DNA of 64,000 bases from Bin125 sp026705025 (GTDB lineage: Bacteria; Chloroflexota; Dehalococcoidia; Bin125): NCBI GenBank assembly GCA_026705025.1, contig JAPPBN010000036.1, forward strand, positions 1 through 64,000, given 5' to 3'. A program made the translations under genes and the position numbers. The notes beneath the pieces are model-generated. The model saw only the letters and a program-made list of their open reading frames with translations. It had not been told where the DNA came from and made no database searches. Shown piece by piece: positions 58,357 through 64,000 of the stretch (position 1 is the first letter of the stretch; each line of letters starts with the position of its first letter).

Positions 58357-59520
58357 CTACACGGCGGCGGCGATACGGCCGACGGTGAAGCCGCGCGCCC
58401 AGGCGTCGGCGGCGTCGATGGCTTCGATATCGGGGTTGTCGGTGTTGCGATGGGCATCCATCGCCTGATTGACGTAGTCGGCGATCTGGGTGAAGGCGAT
58501 GCGGCGCTCAAGGAAGGACTCGACCGCGACCTCGTCGGCGGCGGCCATGACGGCCGGATACGTCCCACCGGCGCGGCCCGCCTGTTGCGCCAGCTTGAGG
58601 CAGGGATAGCGGTCGAGGTCGGGTCGGGAGAAGTTGAGCGTGCCGACTGAGGCGAGGTCGAGCGGCTCGACCGTAGGCTCGAGTCGCGCGGGATATCCGA
58701 GCGCGAGCTGAATCGGCAACTTCATGTCGGGATAGCCTAGCTGGGCTTTCACCGATCCGTCGCCGAATTCGACCAGCGAATGCACAATCGATTCGGCGTG
58801 CTGGATGATCTCGACCCGCTCGTAAGGCACATCGAATAGCCACTTGGCCTCGATCGTCTCCATGCCCTTGTTCATCAGCGTGGCGCTGTCGATCGTGATC
58901 TTGTCGCCCATATTCCAGGTGGGATGGTTGAGCGCCTGCTCGGGCGTGACGTCGCCGAGTTCTTCGGCGGGCAGGTGACGCAGCGCGCCGCCCGAGGCCG
59001 TGAGCAAGATGCGGCGGATTTCGTGGTCCTCCTCGCCCCAGAGGCACTGCCAGATGGCGGAATGCTCCGAGTCGACCGGTCGCAGTTGGCCGCCGCCCCG
59101 GTCGACGGCGTCGCGGACGAGTTGACCCGCCATCACCACAACTTCCTTATTGGCAAGCGCAGCGGCGCCGCCGCGCTCCAGTGCGGTCAACGTCGGCTCA
59201 AGGCCGGCGCGACCCGCGGTGCCTACGACCAAGACGTCACCATCTGGATCTGCGGCCATCTCGTCCATCGGCGTGACCGAAGCAGTGCTTTCCTGAGCAA
59301 TCATCGCCACGCGCGCCTCGTCGTCAGAGGCGGCCCAGATGTAGGTCGGTCGAAACTCGCGGGCCTGCGCTTCCAGGGCGTCGAGGTTGCGTCCGGCCGC
59401 CAGGCCGAGGATGTTGAATCGCTCAGGCATGGCGCGGACGACATCGAGCGTCTGCCGGCCGATGCTGCCGGTCGAGCCCAGCAGGACCAGGTTGATCGGG
59501 GGTTGGTTCAGGTCGTCCAT
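58357..59520 (-). CDS. dxr: 1-deoxy-D-xylulose 5-phosphate reductoisomerase
   Basis: 387 residues. LGSTGSIGRQTLDVVRAMPERFNILGLAAGRN (NADPH), ALANKEVVVMAGQLV, PVDSEHSAIWQCLWGE, LLTASGGALRH and HPTWNMGDKITIDSATLMNKGMETIEA are diagnostic. It makes 2-C-methyl-D-erythritol 4-phosphate in the non-mevalonate isoprenoid pathway, feeding the UppS reaction encoded two genes upstream. The start ATG 59520 lies 13 bases inside cdsA; the longer frame upstream is a shadow of cdsA. Confidence 0.95.
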   Translation of the reverse strand: MDDLNQPPINLVLLGSTGSIGRQTLDVVRAMPERFNILGLAAGRNLDALEAQAREFRPTYIWAASDDEARVAMIAQESTASVTPMDEMAADPDGDVLVVGTAGRAGLEPTLTALERGGAAALANKEVVVMAGQLVRDAVDRGGGQLRPVDSEHSAIWQCLWGEEDHEIRRILLTASGGALRHLPAEELGDVTPEQALNHPTWNMGDKITIDSATLMNKGMETIEAKWLFDVPYERVEIIQHAESIVHSLVEFGDGSVKAQLGYPDMKLPIQLALGYPARLEPTVEPLDLASVGTLNFSRPDLDRYPCLKLAQQAGRAGGTYPAVMAAADEVAVESFLERRIAFTQIADYVNQAMDAHRNTDNPDIEAIDAADAWARGFTVGRIAAAV

Positions 59521-60449
59521 TGCAAGAAGAAATATACGACGGGCAGGCCGAAGAGGAGGGAGTCGAGCCGATCGAGCACGCCGCCGTGTCCGGGAATGAG
59601 GTTGGAGGAGTCTTTGACGTCCATGGCGCGCTTGAACAGAGACTCCGCGAGATCGCCGAGTTGGGACACGATCGGCAAGACCACTGCAAGCAGCACCAGC
59701 GGCCAGATTTCCACGTCGAGATTGAGGATCTGGTCGAGGGCGATCGTTGCGCCGAAGCCGCCCAGCCAGCCAAAGATCGCCCCTTCCATCGTCTTGTTGG
59801 GTGAGACAGACGGGGCCAATGGGCGACGGCCCAGCAGGCGTCCGCCGGCATAGGCGGCGGCGTCGGCCGACATGATGGCGAGGACGGCGAGCAGCACCCA
59901 ATCCGTGCCCTGATGGGCGCCTCGAACCAAAACGAACGTTGCGCCAGGAATGGCGAGATAGGCGACAGCGCCCAGCATGGAGGCGCCGCCAAGCAGGATC
60001 GGCTTCAGTTGCGCCGGATCGGGCAGGGAGACGGAGCGGACCGCCGTGATGGTCGCGACTCCGGCGATACCCAGGCCGGCGGCCAGGATCGGCCCGAGCA
60101 ATGGCACGTCAGACTGCGTGGCCACTGCGACGATCGCGCCAATCGCGGCCAGGGAAACGAGGAATGTGGGGTTGCGCCGGCTGAGTCCGACGATGACGGC
60201 AATCTCGCTGAGCGCCGCAGCCAGGCTGAGCGCAATCATGGCGGCGAAGAATGGTCCACCGATCAGGATGGCGGCGATGATGATCGGCATGCCGATTGCG
60301 GCGCTGGTCAAGCGTGCGGATAGACCGCCCCGGCTCCAGAGCTTCCTGAGGGGCCACGAGAACAGCTCGATCAACAGGAACAGCGGGAGCAGGATTGTCG
60401 GCCCAGGTGCCGCGATGATCCTGTCTGACTGGGGTGAGTTACTCGCCAT
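59508..60449 (-). CDS. cdsA: Phosphatidate cytidylyltransferase
   Basis: 313 residues, about eight membrane segments. The C-terminal signature (S/T)-x-x-K-R-x-x-x-K-D is present as SLFKRAMDVKDSSNLIPGHGGVLDRLDSLL, and ILSADAAAYAGGRLLGRRPLAPSVSPNKTMEGAIFGWLGG is typical. It forms CDP-diacylglycerol from phosphatidate and CTP in the cytoplasmic membrane. ATG at 60449 overlaps the uppS stop by 11 bases. The frame upstream of it is a shadow of uppS. Confidence 0.93.
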   Translation of the reverse strand: MASNSPQSDRIIAAPGPTILLPLFLLIELFSWPLRKLWSRGGLSARLTSAAIGMPIIIAAILIGGPFFAAMIALSLAAALSEIAVIVGLSRRNPTFLVSLAAIGAIVAVATQSDVPLLGPILAAGLGIAGVATITAVRSVSLPDPAQLKPILLGGASMLGAVAYLAIPGATFVLVRGAHQGTDWVLLAVLAIMSADAAAYAGGRLLGRRPLAPSVSPNKTMEGAIFGWLGGFGATIALDQILNLDVEIWPLVLLAVVLPIVSQLGDLAESLFKRAMDVKDSSNLIPGHGGVLDRLDSLLFGLPVVYFFLQWTT

Positions 60450-61230
60450 TGGCGGGTCGTCCGCCGAAGTTTCTGGTTCTCTGGGCGTAGGCGGCGAGCG
60501 CCGCGTCGACATCTCGCTCGCAGAAATCGGGCCAGTACGTGTCCGAGAAGACGTACTCGGCATAGGCGGCCTGCCAGAGCAGGAAGTTGGAAACGCGCTG
60601 GTCGCCGCCGGTGCGGATGATCAGGTCGGGGTCGGGCAGTTCGCGGGTATAGAGGTAGTCCGAGAGCTTGCGTTCCGTGACATCGTCGGGATTGATTCCG
60701 TCGGCGACCATGCGGCGCACGGCATCGACCAGTTCGGCTCTGGAGCCGTAGTTGAACGCCACGCAGACGGTCATTCGGTCGTTGTCGCGGGTGAGCTCAA
60801 TCGCGCTGTCGATCTTGCGCCTGAGGCGAGCGTCGAGTGCGTCAAGTTGTCCGATGTAGCGCAACCTGACCCCGGCCTCGTGCAGCGGCTGCACCTCGCG
60901 GTCGATGGTTGAGGAGAGGATGCGCATCAGGCCGCGAACTTCTGGTCGAGGGCGCTTCCAGTTCTCGGTCGAGAAGGCAAACAGCGTGAGACAGCGAACG
61001 CCGCGCTCGGCGAATGCTTCGATTGCGGCGCGGATGTTCTCGGTGCCGGCTCGATGACCTTCGGTCGGCCGCAGTCCGCGTTGTGCCGCCCAGCGTCCGT
61101 TGCCGTCCATGATCACCGCAACGTGATGCGGAATCTCGGTGGAATCCACGAGGTGGACGCCGTTTGCCCTCACAGGCAACGCTGCGTGGTTTGTCGGAGG
61201 GGTGATCGTGGATGCGGATGGGCTTGGCAC
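60439..61230 (-). CDS. uppS: Undecaprenyl (isoprenyl) diphosphate synthase
   Basis: 263 residues. HVAVIMDGNGRWAAQRGL (catalytic Asp), GHRAGTENIRAAIEAFAERGVRCLTLFAFSTENWKRP, and the C-terminal DLIIRTGGDQRVSNFLLWQAAYAEYVFSDTYWPDF are the complete cis-prenyltransferase motifs. It makes the C55 carrier lipid for cell-wall glycan synthesis. GTG start at 61230, 3 bases after the frr stop. Confidence 0.95.
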   Translation of the reverse strand: MPSPSASTITPPTNHAALPVRANGVHLVDSTEIPHHVAVIMDGNGRWAAQRGLRPTEGHRAGTENIRAAIEAFAERGVRCLTLFAFSTENWKRPRPEVRGLMRILSSTIDREVQPLHEAGVRLRYIGQLDALDARLRRKIDSAIELTRDNDRMTVCVAFNYGSRAELVDAVRRMVADGINPDDVTERKLSDYLYTRELPDPDLIIRTGGDQRVSNFLLWQAAYAEYVFSDTYWPDFCERDVDAALAAYAQRTRNFGGRPANGE

Positions 61231-61233
61231 GTG

Positions 61234-61806
61234 CTAGACCTCGAGGAGCTCGCGCTCCTTCAGATTGCCCGCAGCATCAACTTTAGCGATGAATTGGCCG
61301 GTCAGCGTGTCGAGTTGTGTTTCCGCCCGGCGTTCCTCGTCCTGCGACAGGTCTCCGTCGCGCTGCATGGCTCGAAGATCGTCGTGGATGTGCCGACGCA
61401 CATTGCGGATGGCGACGCGGGCGGTCTCGGCTTTCTGATGCACGAGCTTGACCAGGTCGCGTCGTCGCTCCTCGGTCAACTCGGGCAGCGCCAGACGGAT
61501 CAGGATGCCGTCCGATTGTGGATTGATCCCGATATCCGAGGTCTGAATCGCCTTGGTGATCGGGTCGAAGGCATTCTTGTCCCACGGCTGGATCGCAATC
61601 AATCGAGCTTCCGGTGTCGAGATCGTCGCCAGCTGGTTCAACGCCATGGTCGTGCCGTAGTAATCGACCCGCAGTTGGTCGACCAACGACGTGTGGGCGC
61701 GTCCGGTTCGCACGGCCATGAGATCACGCTCGAGGGCGCTGACGGCGCCGCTCATCCGCGAGTCCGCGTCTTCGAAGGCGAGGTCGAGGAGCTCGTTGTC
61801 GGACAT
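61234..61806 (-). CDS. frr: Ribosome recycling factor
   Basis: 190 residues. MSGAVSALERDLMAVRTGRAHTSLVDQLRVDYYGTTMALNQLATISTPEARLIAIQPWDKNAFDPITKAIQTSDIGINPQSDGILIRLALPELTEERRRDLVKLVHQKAE is the RRF pattern. It splits the terminated ribosome with EF-G. Normal length. Confidence 0.96.
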   Translation of the reverse strand: MSDNELLDLAFEDADSRMSGAVSALERDLMAVRTGRAHTSLVDQLRVDYYGTTMALNQLATISTPEARLIAIQPWDKNAFDPITKAIQTSDIGINPQSDGILIRLALPELTEERRRDLVKLVHQKAETARVAIRNVRRHIHDDLRAMQRDGDLSQDEERRAETQLDTLTGQFIAKVDAAGNLKERELLEV

Positions 61807-61850
61807 GTCGCGCTCCCAGCCGATCTTCGACCGATCATGGTCGGCGGGCT

Positions 61851-62609
61851 TCAGTCGGCAAGGACCGTTGCCCCGTGATCGACCCGAGTACCGGCCACGT
61901 CCAGATTGGGACCGTCGATCACTGTGCTCACGATAGCGTCAGGCGCTTCGATGTTGAACACCACGATTGGCAGCGAATGCTCCTCGCAAAGGGCCAGCGC
62001 CGACGCATCCATCAGCACGCCGAGGTTTTGCTGCAACGCCTCGCGATAGTTGAGTCGTGAGTAGCGCCGGGCGTCGGGATGGTGAGCCGGATCGGCCGTG
62101 TAGACGCCGTCGGTGCCGTGCTTGCCCATCATGAGTTGATCGGCGTCGAGCTCGATGCCGCGCAGCGCGGCGGCAGTGTCGGTTGTGACGTACGGATTGC
62201 CGGTCCCGCCGACACAGAGCACGACCCGGCCCTTTTGCAGATGACGGATCGCGCGCCGGCGAATGAAGATTTCCGACACCTGGCGGACGTGCAGAGCCGA
62301 CATGGTTCGGACCTCGCCTCCGGCGGCTTCGATCGCGTCCTGCAGCGCCAGACCGTTGATCACGGTCGCCAACATGCCTGCATAGTGCGCAGTCGCCTGG
62401 GTCATGCCAAGCTCGCCGGCCAGGCGGCCGCGAAACAGGTTGCCGCCTCCGACAACCACGCCGATCTCGACGCCGCGACTGCGGCACTCGACGATTTGCC
62501 GGGCGATGTCGTTGAGGGCGCCCGAGTCGATGCCGGAGTCGCGCTGACCCTGTAGCGATTCACCGGAGACTTTGAGAACGACTCGGGATGTGGTCGACTG
62601 GTCGGTCAT
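61851..62609 (-). CDS. pyrH: UMP kinase
   Basis: 252 residues. VVLKVSGESLQGQRDSGID, GVVVGGGNLFRG, MLATVINGLALQDAIEAAG, VLCVGGTGNPYVTTDTAAALRGIELDADQLMMGKHGTDGVYTADP and DASALALCEEHSLPIVVFN are the amino-acid-kinase-fold motifs. Phosphorylates UMP to UDP with ATP. Confidence 0.96.
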   Translation of the reverse strand: MTDQSTTSRVVLKVSGESLQGQRDSGIDSGALNDIARQIVECRSRGVEIGVVVGGGNLFRGRLAGELGMTQATAHYAGMLATVINGLALQDAIEAAGGEVRTMSALHVRQVSEIFIRRRAIRHLQKGRVVLCVGGTGNPYVTTDTAAALRGIELDADQLMMGKHGTDGVYTADPAHHPDARRYSRLNYREALQQNLGVLMDASALALCEEHSLPIVVFNIEAPDAIVSTVIDGPNLDVAGTRVDHGATVLAD

Positions 62610-62647
62610 GACGTGTTCGCCATACCCGCAATCTCGGTCACAACCTG

Positions 62648-63142
62648 CTACTCGCCCATTTCGTAGCGAGTGAAGCGAGCGACTTCGATGCGCTCACCAA
62701 TGGAGGCGATGACGTCGTTGATTCGGTCGTTGATGGTCTGCGATCCGTCCTTGATGAACTCCTGGTCAAGCAGCGCGACCGCGTCGGCATCGGCGTCGCC
62801 GGGCATGTCGTCGGCGCTGACCCCAGCGGGGTTCATCGAGGCGATCTGCATCGCGATGTCGTGGGCGAGCTCTTTGAAGGGCTCGGTCTTGGCGACGAAG
62901 TCGGTCTCGCAGCGCAGGTCGACGAGCACGCCGATCCGACCGCCGTGGATGTAGCTGTGAATCAGGCCCTGTCCCGTTGCCCGGTCGGCGCGCTTGCTGG
63001 CCGTGGCGATGCCCTTTTCACGGAGCACAAGCCGAGCCTGCTCAATGTCGCCGTTGGCTTCCGTCAGCGCCTGTCGGCAATCCATCACACCGGCACCGGT
63101 TTCAGCGCGCAGGGACTTGATCTGGTCAATGGTTACGGGCAC
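62648..63142 (-). CDS. tsf: Elongation factor Ts (short form)
   Basis: 164 residues. TIDQIKSLRAETGAGVMDCRQALTEANGDIEQARLVLREKGIATASKRADRATGQGLIHSYIHGGRIGVLVDLRCETDFVAKTEPFKELAHDIAMQIASMNP has the UBA and core (TDFV) motifs. The domain that follows is short (total 164 versus 283 in E. coli), like the short EF-Ts of Thermus. GTG start at 63142 with AGAGGAG upstream. It exchanges GDP on EF-Tu. Confidence 0.93.
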   Translation of the reverse strand: MPVTIDQIKSLRAETGAGVMDCRQALTEANGDIEQARLVLREKGIATASKRADRATGQGLIHSYIHGGRIGVLVDLRCETDFVAKTEPFKELAHDIAMQIASMNPAGVSADDMPGDADADAVALLDQEFIKDGSQTINDRINDVIASIGERIEVARFTRYEMGE

Positions 63143-63213
63143 GTTGGTGGCTCCTCTGGTCGTTGGCTGTGTATGAGGCCGGGCTGTTCGTCCGACTCGA
63201 TGGATGGTCTGGT

Positions 63214-63969
63214 TCAGTTGGCCGCGACTGGCTCGGCGGTCTCGGCCGCTTCGTAGGATTCCTCGGCCTCCACGGCGCTTTGCATCATCATGCCGCCCTC
63301 TTGCGCTGCATCCGCGATTTGGGCGGTCAGCAGCCGCACAGCGCGGATAGCGTCGTCGTTGGAGGGGATCGGGAAATCAACCAGGTTCGGGTCCGAATTG
63401 GTGTCGCAGACGGCGATGATTGGGATGTTCAGGCGTCGCGCTTCGGCCACGGCGATGTGCTCGCGCGGAACATCAACCACGAAGAGCGCACCGGGCAGCG
63501 AGGTCATGTCCCGCAGGCCTCGCAGATAGCGGTGCAACCGGGTGAGCTTGTCTCGTAGTTTCAGCGCTTCCTTTTTGGGCAGCAGTTCGAGCTGGCCGGC
63601 CTCTTCGCGGCGTTCGAGTTCGATCATGTAATCGACGCGCAGGCGGATCGTCTGGAAATTGGTCAGTGTGCCGCCCAGCCAGCGAGTCACGACATACGGC
63701 ATGTTGGCTCGGTCGGCTTCGTTGCGAATCACGTCCTGAGCCTGGCGCTTGGTGCCGACGAACAGGATCTGTTGCCCAGAGCCCGAAAGTTCGCGGGCGA
63801 ACTCCGTGGCGTCCTCAAGTCGGGTGACGGTCTGGGCCAGGTCAAGAATGTGTACGCCGTTGCGCGCGCCGTAGATGAACGGCGCCATTTTGGGGTTCCA
63901 GCGTCCGGTCTGATGACCGAAATGGACTCCGGCCTCCAACAGGTCGCGCATTGAGATCGATGTCGTCAT
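63214..63969 (-). CDS. rpsB: 30S ribosomal protein S2
   Basis: 251 residues. MRDLLEAGVHFGHQTGRWNPKMAPFIYGARNGVHILDLAQTVTRLEDA, ILFVGTKRQAQDVI, YVVTRWLGGTLTNFQTIR and PIIAVCDTNSDPNLVDFPIPSNDDAIRAVRLLTAQIADA are the S2 motifs. Starts at ATG 63969 with GAGGAG upstream. First gene of the cluster in this window; the promoter region lies beyond the window edge. Confidence 0.97.
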   Translation of the reverse strand: MTTSISMRDLLEAGVHFGHQTGRWNPKMAPFIYGARNGVHILDLAQTVTRLEDATEFARELSGSGQQILFVGTKRQAQDVIRNEADRANMPYVVTRWLGGTLTNFQTIRLRVDYMIELERREEAGQLELLPKKEALKLRDKLTRLHRYLRGLRDMTSLPGALFVVDVPREHIAVAEARRLNIPIIAVCDTNSDPNLVDFPIPSNDDAIRAVRLLTAQIADAAQEGGMMMQSAVEAEESYEAAETAEPVAAN

Positions 63970-64000
63970 CCGGCTCCTCAGATGGTCAGGCTGTCAGTCA

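Noticed and set aside
1..64000. CRISPR array
   Set aside because: The repeated sequences found are palindromic elements scattered singly or short 10-bp tandem units without spacers; no cas genes were recognised.

Overview
The window is about 64 kb of high-GC bacterial chromosome that is almost completely coding. Its gene content suggests a Chloroflexota lineage of the SAR202/Dehalococcoidia kind: several flavin-dependent (LLM-class) oxidoreductases, a molybdenum hydroxylase, CoA-transferases, short-chain dehydrogenases, amidohydrolase and CocE hydrolases, and many GC-rich palindromic repeats. That placement is inference; there is no rRNA or other taxonomic marker beyond a conserved translation/lipid cluster. 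The first ~110 bases are homopolymeric C and look like an unreliable contig edge.

Layout. 0.1-5 kb: a BrnT-like toxin/antitoxin pair, a flavin oxidoreductase, and a large solitary single-chain restriction-modification-like protein that carries a dispersed palindromic repeat inside its reading frame. 5-17.5 kb: methyltransferase, DinB-like protein, Gfo/Idh/MocA oxidoreductase, a lipoprotein built of eight tandem PPC-like repeats, a cobalamin-binding protein, an epoxide-hydrolase-like enzyme, an M3 peptidase, an isocitrate-dehydrogenase-family enzyme and a coiled-coil protein. 17.5-30.5 kb: cobalamin-dependent methionine synthase, NhaA, a three-subunit molybdenum hydroxylase plus a MoaD-like protein, a FIST sensor-like protein, an inositol-phosphatase-family enzyme, an LLM oxidoreductase and a DUF4389 membrane protein. 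30.5-34.1 kb: a 540-base non-coding stretch with phased repeats, a GNAT acetyltransferase, two tandemly duplicated SDRs and a small ABM monooxygenase.

34.1-39 kb is a five-gene envelope operon with two CopC-type proteins, one of them fused to CopD and a cytochrome c domain. 39.1-41.6 kb holds two paralogous ferritin-like diiron proteins; the second has lost nearly all metal ligands. 41.6-51.1 kb: hydrolase, KefB-like antiporter, a CcdA-like protein whose first membrane segment appears moved to the C-terminus, a beta-hydroxyacid dehydrogenase, two family III CoA-transferases, a GIY-YIG protein, an acyl-CoA dehydrogenase and an enoyl-CoA hydratase. 51.1-56.5 kb: CocE hydrolase, P450, SDR and amidohydrolase. 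56.6-64 kb is the conserved minus-strand cluster rpsB-tsf-pyrH-frr-uppS-cdsA-dxr-rseP, in which the RseP-like protease has two inserted LysM-like repeats.

The most unusual items are: (1) the apparently circularly permuted CcdA; (2) the diiron enzyme/pseudoenzyme pair; (3) intergenic arrays with a 10-bp, helix-phased CTGGAC repeat and a related-looking TTTCAG array; (4) a 43-bp palindromic element in frame inside the restriction-modification gene; (5) the LysM-containing site-2 protease. No CRISPR array, tRNA, rRNA, transposase or prophage was recognised.
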